Notes: generated by a model from the sequence alone, not told the origin. Positions 1 through 6,947 are shown, numbered from the stretch's first letter. The stretch is 8,928 bases of DNA from Clostridia bacterium (GCA_027335545.1 DAHWHV010000323.1:1-8928); one strand, 5' to 3'. A program made the numbers and translations.

Positions 1-601
1 GCCCGCCGACCAGGACGGCGGCCGTGATCAGCGCGCCCGTCTTCATCCGCTGCAACCGCCACAGCCCGGCGTCGTCGGGCGCCGCCCGCGTCGCCGCGAG
101 ATCCAGGGCCTGCCCGCCGCACATGCCCGCAGCCCCGACCGCCGCCGCCAGGACGCGCACCGCCGCCAACTGGCGCGCGGGGGCCACCCCAGGCAGGGGC
201 CGGGCCAGGGCCTCAAAGGCCAGGGCCTGCAGGGCGTCGCCCGCCAGCAGGGCGGTCGCCTCACCAAAGACCCGGTGACAGGCGGGCCGCCCGCGCCGGA
301 AGTGGCCGTCGTCCATGCTCGGCAGGTCGTCGTGGATCAGGGAGTACGTGTGCAGGAGTTCCAGCGCGCAGGCCGCGGGCAGCAGGCCCGCCGCGGGCGC
401 GGGCACCCCGCAGGCCTCTGCCGCCGCTAGGCACAGCGCCGGCCGGAGGCGTTTGCCGCCCCCCAGGACGCTGTGCCGCATCGCCGCGGCGAGGTCGGAC
501 GGTACGTCGGGGTCCGCCAGCAGGTCCGCGAGCACCGGCTCGCAGGAGGCGGCCGTGCGCAGCAGGTACGCCTCGGCGCTCACGGCGTTGACGGCGTTCA
601 A
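1..601 (-). CDS. ispA: Polyprenyl (farnesyl/geranylgeranyl) diphosphate synthase, C-terminus cut by window edge
   Basis: Trans-prenyltransferase that condenses isopentenyl diphosphate with allylic diphosphates to give farnesyl- or geranylgeranyl-PP, a cytosolic step toward quinones and undecaprenyl carriers. About 200 residues are present. Seen: a GGGKRLRP motif near residues 47-54, which binds isopentenyl-PP. The first aspartate-rich motif DDLPSMD is at 91-97, followed by DGHFRRGRP. A KTGALI motif near the left edge matches the conserved KTG of the family. The second aspartate motif lies beyond the window. The best start is TTG at 601: it overlaps the xseB stop as TTGA and has GGAGGAG eight bases upstream, inside the end of xseB. 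A GTG at 583 is a weaker alternative. The overlap implies translational coupling with xseB. The gene name follows the usual nusB-xseA-xseB-ispA order; chain length of the product cannot be read from the sequence. Confidence 0.93.
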   Translation of the reverse strand, partial: MNAVNAVSAEAYLLRTAASCEPVLADLLADPDVPSDLAAAMRHSVLGGGKRLRPALCLAAAEACGVPAPAAGLLPAACALELLHTYSLIHDDLPSMDDGHFRRGRPACHRVFGEATALLAGDALQALAFEALARPLPGVAPARQLAAVRVLAAAVGAAGMCGGQALDLAATRAAPDDAGLWRLQRMKTGALITAAVLVGG

Positions 602-900
602 GCCGACGACTCCTCCAACGGGCGAAGCTGCGGTTGGCCGCCCGCATCCAGGGTCAGCACCTGGAGGCGGGCCTCGGCGGCTTCCAGTTGGGCCCCGCAC
701 CCCCGCACCAGGGCCACGCCGCGCTCATAGAGGCGCAGCGCCTCCTCCAAGCCCAACTCCCCGGATTCCAACTCCCGTACGATGCGCTCCAGTTCCGCCA
801 ATCCCTGTTCGAAGGGCGGCGTCACGACGCCCGCCGCGGGCGCCCCGGCCTCGCTCCGCACCGTTCCCGCCGCCGCGGTACCCGCCCCCTGCTCGCCCAC
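598..900 (-). CDS. xseB: Exodeoxyribonuclease VII small subunit
   Basis: Small subunit of exonuclease VII, which pairs with XseA to degrade single-stranded DNA to oligonucleotides. The product is 100 residues, slightly long for the family (usually 70-85). The conserved core is at about residues 30-81, with FEQGLAELERIVRELESG followed by LEEALRLYERG and a further amphipathic helix, as expected for this helical protein. The first 28 residues are Ala/Gly-rich and not conserved-looking, which accounts for the extra length. The start is GTG at 900, chosen because GGGGAGG lies eight bases upstream; a GTG at 825, just before the core, has no such site. It begins 34 bases after xseA ends and its TGA overlaps the TTG start of ispA, so it sits inside the operon. 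Confidence 0.95.
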   Translation of the reverse strand: MGEQGAGTAAAGTVRSEAGAPAAGVVTPPFEQGLAELERIVRELESGELGLEEALRLYERGVALVRGCGAQLEAAEARLQVLTLDAGGQPQLRPLEESSA

Positions 901-934
901 CGTCTCAGCCTCCCCATCCGGGCCACGCCGACCC

Positions 935-2209
935 TCAGCCGCCCAGCGACCCGGCCCCAGACATCGCCAGGGGTTCCAGCGCCGGTCCGTGCCCCTCGAC
1001 CCTGGCCCGCAGGCGGCCGCGCTCCACCAGGACTTCGACGGCGGTCCCCAGGGGGGCGTCGGCGGGCCGCCGCACCAGCCGGCCGTCCGGCAGGCGGCAC
1101 ACGGCGAAACCGCGCGAGAGCACCCCCAGGGGCGAGAGCGCGTGCAGGCGGCCCGCCGCCGTGCGCCACTCCGCGGCGCCCCGGTCCACCCGCAGGCGCC
1201 CCGCGCCCTGCAGCCGCACGCTGACGTGACCCAAGCGCAGGCGCTGGGCCGTGAAGGCCGCCTCCGGCCGGCTCAGCGGCCCCCGCGCCGCCGCCGCCAA
1301 GCGTTGGCGCAGCCGCTGCAGGCGGACGACAGTCGCCCGCCGGGCGGCCTCCCCCTTGGCCGCGAGTTCCGCCCGCAGCGCGGCCCGCTCCGGCACCACC
1401 AACTCGGCCGCCCCCGAGGGCGTCGGGGCTCGCCGATCAGCGGCGAAGTCGGCGATCGTGAAATCCGTCTCATGCCCGACCCCCGCGACCACCGGCAGGG
1501 GACAGGCGCGGATGGCCCGGGCCAGGGCCTCATCGTTGAAGGCCCACAACTCCTCCAGGGATCCACCGCCGCGGGCCAGCACCACGACCTCGGCGCCGCT
1601 GGCGGGCGCCAGGGACAGGGCGGCCAGCAGGGAGGCCGGGGCATCCACCCCTTGCACCAGGGCGGGCACCAGGACCAGGCCCACCGAGGGGCAGCGGTGT
1701 TGGGCGACCCGCAGGATGTCCTGCCAGGCCGCTCCCGTCGGCGAGGTGACCACGGCGACGAGCCGCGGCAGGCGGGGCAGCGGGCGCTTGGCGGCCTCGG
1801 CGAAGAGGCCCTCGGCCGCCAGGCGGGCTTTCAACTGCTCAAAGGCCAGGTGCAGGCTCCCCAGCCCCGCGGGGGCCATTTGCTGCGCGTAGCACTGGTA
1901 GGCCCCGTCGCGCTCGAACACGCCGAGCCGGCCGCGGACCAGGACGCGCAGGCCGTTCTGGGGCCGGAAGGGCACGCGTTCGGCCTGCGCCCGGAACATC
2001 ACGCAGCGCAGGACCGCCGCCTCGTCCTTGAGCGTGAAGTACATGTGACCCGAGGTGTGGTGCTTGAAGTTGCTGACCTCGCCCGCCACCCAGAGGTCGC
2101 GCAGGGCGGGCGCCCCCTCCAGGAGCCCCTTGATCAGCGCAGTCAACTCGCTCACCGACAGGGCCGCGTCGCTTTCGGGCAGCAGGCGGATCGCCCGGGC
2201 CGGAGACAT
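935..2209 (-). CDS. xseA: Exodeoxyribonuclease VII large subunit
   Basis: Catalytic large subunit of exonuclease VII. The product is 424 residues, a normal length. The N-terminal OB-fold domain (about 15-115) carries DLWVAGEVSNFKHHTSGHMY near 38-57, the usual ssDNA-binding signature. The catalytic domain follows with TSPTGAAWQDIL at 155-166, ARGGGSLEELWAFND at 212-226 and GVGHETDFTIADFAADRRAP at 243-262. The C-terminal segment after a helical stretch has LSPLGVLSRGFAV, also typical. A tryptophan in the TSPTGAAWQDIL motif replaces the more common aliphatic or Ile residue. The start is ATG at 2209, placed five to six bases after a G-rich GGGGGGTG site; a GTG two codons upstream (2215) overlaps that site and is less likely. 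It lies 105 bases after nusB and 34 before xseB. Confidence 0.97.
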   Translation of the reverse strand: MSPARAIRLLPESDAALSVSELTALIKGLLEGAPALRDLWVAGEVSNFKHHTSGHMYFTLKDEAAVLRCVMFRAQAERVPFRPQNGLRVLVRGRLGVFERDGAYQCYAQQMAPAGLGSLHLAFEQLKARLAAEGLFAEAAKRPLPRLPRLVAVVTSPTGAAWQDILRVAQHRCPSVGLVLVPALVQGVDAPASLLAALSLAPASGAEVVVLARGGGSLEELWAFNDEALARAIRACPLPVVAGVGHETDFTIADFAADRRAPTPSGAAELVVPERAALRAELAAKGEAARRATVVRLQRLRQRLAAAARGPLSRPEAAFTAQRLRLGHVSVRLQGAGRLRVDRGAAEWRTAAGRLHALSPLGVLSRGFAVCRLPDGRLVRRPADAPLGTAVEVLVERGRLRARVEGHGPALEPLAMSGAGSLGG

Positions 2210-2314
2210 CGGCACACCCCCCGCCGTCGGCGGGATTCGGGCCCGGTGTCCCCGCCCCCTGCCCCGGCCCGACCGGCGCGCCGGACGGGCGCCCGAGCCG
2301 CGGCCACCGCCTCC
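2210..2314 (-). other. nusB-xseA intercistronic spacer with palindromes
   Basis: This 105-base spacer is the longest gap inside the operon. It contains a perfect 12-base palindrome CCGGCGCGCCGG at 2273-2284 and a short stem CCGCC/GGCGG just upstream of xseA. Neither is followed by a T tract on the minus strand, so I do not call a terminator. In DNA this GC-rich, short palindromes arise by chance. The G-rich end next to 2209 provides the ribosome-binding site of xseA. Confidence 0.35.
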
Positions 2315-2746
2315 TCAGCGAGGCCCGCCCTCCTGGGCCGCCTGGGCGGCCAGGTCGCGGGCCAGATGCCCGAGCACCCCGTTGACGAACCTTCCGGACT
2401 CCTCCCCGCCGTAGACCTTGGCGATCTCGACCGCCTCGTTGATCGCGACGCCCACGGGCACCCCGTCCTCGTGGCAGAGCTCCAGCACCGCCACGCGCAG
2501 GACGTTGCGGTCCACGGCCCCCAGGCGCAGCAGGCTCCAGGACTGCGCGTAGGCGGCGATGCGCCGATCGATCGTCGCCAGCTGGGCGAGGACCCCCGCG
2601 ACGATCGTGGCGGCGCGCAGGGCCACGTCCTCCGGGGCCCCCTCCTCGGCGCAGAGGTAGCGCAGGAGGTCCTGGGGCCGGCCGCGGCCCACGTCCCGGG
2701 CGAAGAGGGCCTTCATGGCCAACTCCCGCGCCAGTCGCCGGTTCAT
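2315..2746 (-). CDS. nusB: Transcription antitermination factor NusB
   Basis: RNA-binding helical protein that, with NusE (S10), NusA and NusG, forms the antitermination complex on boxA of rRNA transcripts. The product is 143 residues, a normal length. Seen: the N-terminal RRLARELAMKALF helix (residues 3-15). The middle IDRRIAAYAQSWSLLRLGAV leads into DRNVLRVAVLEL, and the C-terminal AINEAVEIAKVYGGEESGRF continues to VNGVLGHLAR, all diagnostic of NusB. The start is ATG at 2746, which gives the normal N-terminus; the frame stays open much further upstream but that extension reads through the DUF2273 gene and is not real. The ribosome-binding site is a weak GGTGGTG. It begins 22 bases after the DUF2273 stop, in the operon. 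Confidence 0.96.
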   Translation of the reverse strand: MNRRLARELAMKALFARDVGRGRPQDLLRYLCAEEGAPEDVALRAATIVAGVLAQLATIDRRIAAYAQSWSLLRLGAVDRNVLRVAVLELCHEDGVPVGVAINEAVEIAKVYGGEESGRFVNGVLGHLARDLAAQAAQEGGPR

Positions 2747-2768
2747 GCCACACCACCGCCGCGCCGCG

Positions 2769-2996
2769 TCAGCGCCGTCCCGGCGGCAGGAGGCGATCCA
2801 CCCATTCCCCGATGCCCTCCTGCTCGCCGTCCGCGTATCGGCCCACCACGTAGCCCACCAGCACGGACAGGGAAATGAACAGCGTCCACAGGATGCCCCA
2901 CTCCATGATCCCGACCGCGACCACGAAGCCCAGCGCGCCACCGACGATCCGCCCCCGGTGTGACAGCGCCCAGCGGCCCCACTCCTGCGCGGACAC
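2769..2996 (-). CDS. DUF2273 small integral membrane protein
   Basis: Small membrane protein of 75 residues matching the DUF2273 family, which in Bacillota is typically encoded beside AmaP and Asp23-family proteins in the envelope-stress cluster; its molecular role is not established. Seen: a short basic N-terminus with HRGRIVGG (13-20). Two hydrophobic segments follow, at roughly 17-33 and 36-52, separated by MEWG. A YVVGRYADGE boundary and a charged cytosolic tail ending LLPPGRR close the protein. The start is GTG at 2996, with a strong GGAGGGAGG sequence about eight bases upstream. It lies 42 bases after amaP and 22 before nusB, so it is translated from the same message. Confidence 0.85.
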   Translation of the reverse strand: MSAQEWGRWALSHRGRIVGGALGFVVAVGIMEWGILWTLFISLSVLVGYVVGRYADGEQEGIGEWVDRLLPPGRR

Positions 2997-3038
2997 CGCG
3001 CCACCCTCCCTCCGCCGCCCCCCACCGGCGACGACGCC

Positions 3039-3569
3039 TCACTCCAGGCGACCGCGCCGCACGTCGGCGCTGATGTTCTCGACGCGCAGGGTGAGTTCGG
3101 CCAGCTCGACGCCGACCACCTCCCGCACGGCCCGGCGCAGCTCGTCCTGGACCTGCGCGGCCAAGGCCGGGATGTGCACGTCGGGACTCACCCAGATGCG
3201 CAGCGCCGCGTCGATGCCGTCGGCTCGGATCACGACCTCCGGCCGGACGTCGCGGATGCCGCGCACCTGCTTGGCCACACGCTGCAGCAGGTTGGACACC
3301 GCCTCGCGCGAGACGCGCACGTCCCCCAGTTCCGTCTCGTGGACGACCTGGGCGCGGGGGCGGGCGAACGCCGAGTACAGCAGGCGGAGGCTGGCCACGA
3401 GCACCAGCAGGCTCACCGCCCCCGTCAGCCAGCGCCCGTCACCGGTGAAGGCGGCGGAGAAGGCATGGAAGAGGCGGTGATAACCCAGCGACACCAGCAG
3501 GCTGAGGGCCGAGAACACGATCAGCGCGATCGTGTAGACGGTCAGCAGGACGCGGTCGAGTAAACCCAT
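3039..3569 (-). CDS. amaP: Alkaline shock response membrane anchor protein AmaP
   Basis: Membrane protein that in Staphylococcus anchors the Asp23 envelope-stress protein at the cell membrane. The product is 176 residues, close to the family's usual 180-200. Two transmembrane segments are visible, at about 7-29 (LLTVYTIALIVFSALSLLV) and 46-66 (WLTGAVSLLVLVASLRLLY). A cytosolic Asp23/Gls24-like alpha-beta domain follows at about 75-167. It contains GDVRVSREAVSNLLQRVAKQ and ends LAELTLRVENISADV. The start is ATG at 3569, giving the canonical MGLLDRVLL N-terminus, with a GGGGGG site about five bases upstream; the open frame continues 28 codons further but without protein-like sequence. It is the first gene of the operon. 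An Asp23-family gene is often adjacent upstream but is absent here. Confidence 0.9.
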   Translation of the reverse strand: MGLLDRVLLTVYTIALIVFSALSLLVSLGYHRLFHAFSAAFTGDGRWLTGAVSLLVLVASLRLLYSAFARPRAQVVHETELGDVRVSREAVSNLLQRVAKQVRGIRDVRPEVVIRADGIDAALRIWVSPDVHIPALAAQVQDELRRAVREVVGVELAELTLRVENISADVRRGRLE

Positions 3570-3643
3570 GGCCGCCCCCCGGTGCGCTGGCGGCCCGGCG
3601 CCGGAGCCGGCGCCGACCGCCGCACGCACGTTCCTGGAAGGGG

Positions 3644-3652
3644 AGTATAGCA
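3644..3652 (-). promoter_or_regulatory. Extended -10 promoter for the amaP-ispA operon
   Basis: On the minus strand the sequence reads TGCTATACT, an extended -10 (TGn) followed by TATACT, five of six matches to the sigma-A consensus. It is a rare AT-rich patch in this GC-rich DNA and sits about 75 bases upstream of the amaP start, just after the hairpin that ends the preceding gene. No good -35 hexamer is seen 16-18 bases upstream, which fits extended -10 promoters. Predicted from sequence only. Confidence 0.5.
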
Positions 3653-3674
3653 CGGGACGGGACCACCTGCCCCC

Positions 3675-3714
3675 GGGTGATGCGGGGGCGGCGGGCGCCG
3701 CCCCCGCACCACCC
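3675..3714 (-). terminator. GC-rich hairpin after the solute-binding protein gene
   Basis: A perfect 12-base inverted repeat, GCGGGGGCGGCG at 3682-3693 against 3696-3707, is extended by seven more positions on each side with one mismatch (GGGTGAT against ACCACCC). It starts three bases after the stop of the binding-protein gene. There is no T tract behind it on the minus strand, so it may act as a non-canonical terminator or an RNA-stabilising end. It separates this gene from the amaP operon promoter. Confidence 0.6.
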
Positions 3715-3717
3715 CGC

Positions 3718-5223
3718 TCAGAGCCCCGGCTGGACGGTGGCGATGGGGGTGTTGTGGACCGTCGGGAAGAGCTTGGTCGCCGAGGCGGAGGCCACCTGCT
3801 CGCTCTTGCCCGCGGCCTCCGTGGCGTTGATCTGGTCCTGCATCTCCTTCATGCCCAGGGCCGCGCTGACCTTCCCCGCGGTGATCTCATTGAGCCAGGT
3901 GTTGGCCAGCCCGTCGGCCTGCAGGGGGTTGTAGTTGAAGTAGAGGGTGGGATAGTCGTAGCCCTTGGCCGCAGCGTCGTAGAACCAGTGCAGGGCCTTG
4001 CCGCGCAGCGGCGGCGCCACCTGGACGATCGTCGTCTCCCAGTACTTCCAGAGGCTGACGAGCGCCGGGGTGACCAGGCTGATCTGTATCTGGAACTTCG
4101 GCCACGCCAGATCCCCCCCGGCCCCCGTGATCCACTTCATCAGGGTCCATGCCTCCTGGGGGTGCTTGGTCCTGGCGTTGAGCATGTAACAATCGATCGT
4201 CACGAACGTGGCCCGCCCCCGGGGCCAGACCGGGTTCGGCAGCAAGTTCCATTTGTAGGAGCTCCCGAGGAGGTGGGCCCCGACGTCCACCACGTGCGCG
4301 CTGTGGTACATGGCGAACACGACCCGCCCGGAGGGCAGCAGGCCGGTGTTCTGGCCACCGTTCATCGCCGCCCCCGACTTGAAGAGGTCCGCGACGTAGC
4401 TCACCGCCCCCACCCCACCGGGGGTGTTCATCGTGGCGCGGTCCTGGGCGGCATTCATGTAACTGGCCCCCCACCCGGCCAGCCAGAAGGGCAGCACGCC
4501 GGAACCCCAATAGAAGGAAGCGCCGGAGCGCGGCGTGCCGTTCTTGTTCCGCCCCGTGCAGGCCTCCCAGACGGACTGGGCCTCCGCGGCGGTCCAGTTG
4601 GGCGACGGGTAGGCGAGCCCCAGTTGGTCCAGCAGGTCCTGCCGGTAGAAGATGCACAGCGTGCCGTCGTAGCTGGGGATACCGTACAGCCTCCCGGCCC
4701 GGCTGTCCGCCAGGATGTGCCCCTTGGACCAGAGGGTCTTGGGGATGTTGTCCTGCTTGAGCAATTCGTCCAGGGGCGCCGCGATCCCCGAGAGTTCCAT
4801 CGTCGGCACGTCGTTGCAGCACATCATGAACACGTCGGCATAGCCCGAGCCCGCCAGCGAGGCCACGATCTGGCCGGAGGCGTTGCCCCAGCCGCCCGGG
4901 TAGATGGTGGCCCAGATGCCTTTGTACTTGGGGTTGGTGTTGAAGTGCTGATCCACGAACTGCTGGTAGATCGTCCGCGTGGTCGGGTTCCAGGGAATGA
5001 ATTGAATGTTCGGCTGGAACACCAGATGCACGACGCCCGAGGTCGGCACCGGCAGCACCCCGGCAGCGCTGCTGCTGCTGCCGACCGCCCCCTGCACCGC
5101 GGTCTTGCCGCAGGCGCCCAGCACGGCCCCCCCGACCGCAGCCGCCGCGACGGCTCCCGCCGCACGCAGGGTCTCGCGCCGCGTCCAGCCGCGGCGTCCG
5201 GGTCCGGTTTCCCTCAGGGGCAT
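3718..5223 (-). CDS. Tat-exported lipoprotein, extracellular solute-binding protein family 1 (ABC importer)
   Basis: Substrate-capturing lipoprotein of a carbohydrate-type ABC importer, 501 residues. The signal peptide has a twin-arginine motif TRRETLR (14-20), a long Ala/Gly/Val hydrophobic core and a lipobox LGAC with the modified Cys at 38, so export by Tat and lipid anchoring on the outer membrane face are predicted. A Ser/Ala-rich linker follows to about 60. The mature part has family landmarks: a Trp/Tyr-rich N-lobe, ADVFMMCCNDVP (129-140), PLDELLKQDNIP (150-161), GRLYGIPSYDGTLCIFYRQD (177-196) and a late KHPQEAWTLMKW (353-364). The start is ATG at 5223 with GGAGG seven bases upstream; an ATG at 5229 lies too close to that site. 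No permease or ATPase gene is in the window, so its partners are elsewhere. Ligand is not predictable; a sugar or glycerol-phosphate type substrate is only the family's usual range. Confidence 0.87.
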   Translation of the reverse strand: MPLRETGPGRRGWTRRETLRAAGAVAAAAVGGAVLGACGKTAVQGAVGSSSSAAGVLPVPTSGVVHLVFQPNIQFIPWNPTTRTIYQQFVDQHFNTNPKYKGIWATIYPGGWGNASGQIVASLAGSGYADVFMMCCNDVPTMELSGIAAPLDELLKQDNIPKTLWSKGHILADSRAGRLYGIPSYDGTLCIFYRQDLLDQLGLAYPSPNWTAAEAQSVWEACTGRNKNGTPRSGASFYWGSGVLPFWLAGWGASYMNAAQDRATMNTPGGVGAVSYVADLFKSGAAMNGGQNTGLLPSGRVVFAMYHSAHVVDVGAHLLGSSYKWNLLPNPVWPRGRATFVTIDCYMLNARTKHPQEAWTLMKWITGAGGDLAWPKFQIQISLVTPALVSLWKYWETTIVQVAPPLRGKALHWFYDAAAKGYDYPTLYFNYNPLQADGLANTWLNEITAGKVSAALGMKEMQDQINATEAAGKSEQVASASATKLFPTVHNTPIATVQPGL

Positions 5224-5487
5224 CCCCATCCCTCCGGATGGGTGATTCCCCGTGCGGGACGGACATCCTGCCGCGGGCCCCCCGCCCGACACGCCCAAGC
5301 CCTTGTGCCAGCCCGCGGGCAGGAGACCCCGCGGGTGGGGAGACCCCGGGTGCGCCCACGGTCGGCCCGCGACGCGCCGAGGCTTGCGGTAGAACGTTGC
5401 CGGTGGCGTCGGCCCCCCATCCCAGGCCCGCGGCGCCGAGGGGCGCCCGCGGGCCGACCGTGAGGGAGGTCCACCGGTCGGGCCGAC
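5224..5487 (-). promoter_or_regulatory. Intergenic region upstream of the solute-binding protein gene, with nested inverted repeats
   Basis: This 264-base gap lies between the desaturase stop and the binding-protein start. It holds a 15-base perfect inverted repeat, CACGGTCGGCCCGCG at 5357-5371 against 5448-5462, separated by 76 bases. A third arm, CGGTCGG at 5475-5481, can also pair with 5454-5460. A promoter for the binding-protein gene should be here, but I find no convincing -10/-35 pair. The right part probably ends the desaturase message. Confidence 0.4.
5425..5456 (-). terminator. Hairpin downstream of the acyl-ACP desaturase gene
   Basis: The arms GGCCCGCGGCGCC and GGCGCCCGCGGGCC form a near-perfect stem of about 13 pairs with one bulged C and a loop of a few bases. 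It lies about 30 bases past the desaturase stop in the direction of transcription. There is no T tract after it, so termination is inferred from position and stability only. Confidence 0.45.
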
Positions 5488-6486
5488 TCAGCAGAGCCCG
5501 GAGACCACCTCGGGGTCGGGCACCGCGCCGGCAGCGTGCCCCCCCGTGTCTCGCTGCAGGCGCCGGGCGAGACGCGCCATGCGGTCGCGGTGCATCAGGA
5601 TCTCATGGCGGGCGGCGATGGCGCCGGCCAGAGAGGGTTCCAGAGCCTCGATCCCCCAGTGCTTGACCAGCGTGTTCACCACCTGGTGGTAGTACTCGCA
5701 GGGCCCGTACCCGGCATGGGACGCGATCGTCCGCATGCGCGCCCCGAAGTCGGGCATGGAGTGCCCCGGCATGTTGAAGTCCCGGAGGACCCGCGCAATG
5801 GGCCAAACGTAGTTGGGATCGGCCTGGAGGTGCGCCGCGATGACATCGCGATAGAAGCCGTAGTGCAGCGTCTCGTCCCGCGCCAGTCGCCGCAGGATAC
5901 GCGCCAAGCCGGGGTCCTGGGCACACCCCGCATCCGCGACGCTGAGGTAGAAGGCGCGTGTCGCCAACTCCTGGATGCTGGTGCACACCATGGCTTCAAT
6001 CGGCGTCTGGTACTCCAAGATGAAACCCTGCTCCACCACCCCGCGGCGAAGCTCGTGCAGTCGTCCCGGCTCGCCGTTGCGCGTCAGCAGGAGGTAGGTT
6101 TGCAGCAGGTCGCTGTGCTGGTCTTCTTCCGCGGTCCAGGCGCGCAGGAAGTCGTGGAGGACGGTGAGTTCTTTCCGGAAGAGCCCCTCGAGCGAGGTCG
6201 TGAACCACGGGAGATTCGCCTCCGTCAGCAGGGCCGTTTCCACGGCCAGGTACATAGGCTCGCTCAGGCGTCTCTGCTCCGGCGTCCAGGGTTCGCGCTC
6301 GAAATTCCGGCCTTGCTCCCACGGCAGCAGGGAGGCATAGCTCCAGTCCACCCGGCGGGCGGCCTCGCGGTGCCGGACATAGAGTTCGCGCAACCGCGGT
6401 TCCAAGCCGCCATCCACCCGAGTCAGCGCCGCGAAGTCAGCCGCCACGCGCATCGCCCCCTTCGCGTCCTTCGCCCCTGCCGCCAT
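5488..6486 (-). CDS. Acyl-ACP desaturase (soluble di-iron, FA_desaturase_2 family)
   Basis: Ferritin-like di-iron enzyme that inserts a cis double bond into acyl chains carried on ACP, using O2 and electrons from ferredoxin; related to plant stearoyl-ACP desaturase and mycobacterial DesA proteins. The product is 332 residues, in the family range. All six iron ligands can be aligned to the castor enzyme: E89 (LLTEANLPWF), E121 and H124 (AWTAEEDQHSDLL), E173 (TSIQELATRAF), E205 and H208 (ARDETLHYGF). The conserved Thr after the third ligand is T176. The start is ATG at 6486 with AGGTGGG upstream; ATG at 6453, also behind a purine-rich site, is possible. The frame is open 86 codons further up but that part is Pro/Arg-rich and not protein-like. 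It stands alone, without ferredoxin or fatty-acid genes beside it. An N-oxygenase or other di-iron role is possible but the motifs favour desaturase. Confidence 0.9.
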   Translation of the reverse strand: MAAGAKDAKGAMRVAADFAALTRVDGGLEPRLRELYVRHREAARRVDWSYASLLPWEQGRNFEREPWTPEQRRLSEPMYLAVETALLTEANLPWFTTSLEGLFRKELTVLHDFLRAWTAEEDQHSDLLQTYLLLTRNGEPGRLHELRRGVVEQGFILEYQTPIEAMVCTSIQELATRAFYLSVADAGCAQDPGLARILRRLARDETLHYGFYRDVIAAHLQADPNYVWPIARVLRDFNMPGHSMPDFGARMRTIASHAGYGPCEYYHQVVNTLVKHWGIEALEPSLAGAIAARHEILMHRDRMARLARRLQRDTGGHAAGAVPDPEVVSGLC

Positions 6487-6938
6487 TCGCCCACCTGCGC
6501 CGACGATGCCCGCCGGCTCCGCGTCACCCCAGTCCCGCCGCCGCGCATCCCCAGCCGCGCCCCAACGGCCGGACGGCCGCCGACACCCGGACCCAGGCCG
6601 CTGATTTGGGCCGGGCTGGCGGGGTCGTGGGGCAGCAGGTCCTGGGCGGTTCCGGACGCTTCTGGAGTGGGCCTGGCTCCGGCCTTGGCCGTTTGCGGCC
6701 CTGGGACAGCCCCGTGGGCGTATGCTGCTACGAGGGTGCTGCAAGGAGTCCGCTGGTGCAGCACCGTCTCCCGGACGCGGTTGCGGGGCGGACGGGCGAC
6801 CGCCTCCGGAGTTTTTCTGAATGGCGTCGTCCTCCCAGATCTCCTGGAAGACCTCCGGCCGTACCGCCGGACCAGATCGGTGCAGGAAGGCCCGCCCCCG
6901 CCCCCGGCGCCCCGCCAGGTGAGCCCCGCCACGCGACT

Positions 6939-6947
6939 AGCATACCA
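6939..6947 (-). promoter_or_regulatory. Possible extended -10 element upstream of the desaturase
   Basis: The minus strand reads TGGTATGCT, a TGn followed by TATGCT (four of six to TATAAT), in a locally less GC-rich patch. No -35 hexamer is recognisable 16-18 bases upstream. If used, it would give a leader of about 450 bases before the desaturase start, unusually long. Weak prediction. Confidence 0.2.

Noticed and set aside
782..2878. A 698-codon open frame on the plus strand opposite nusB, xseA and xseB
   Set aside because: It is antisense to three well-supported genes, is rich in Arg/Gly/Pro/Gln/His, and has no recognisable motif. Long antisense frames are expected in DNA this GC-rich.
3568..5463. 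A 631-codon open frame on the plus strand opposite the solute-binding protein gene
   Set aside because: It mirrors a gene with a clear signal peptide, lipobox and family motifs; its own translation is low-complexity and unlike any protein.
6487..6744. An N-terminal extension of 86 residues on the desaturase
   Set aside because: The extension is Pro/Arg-rich without conserved features, and a good ribosome-binding site precedes the ATG at 6486.
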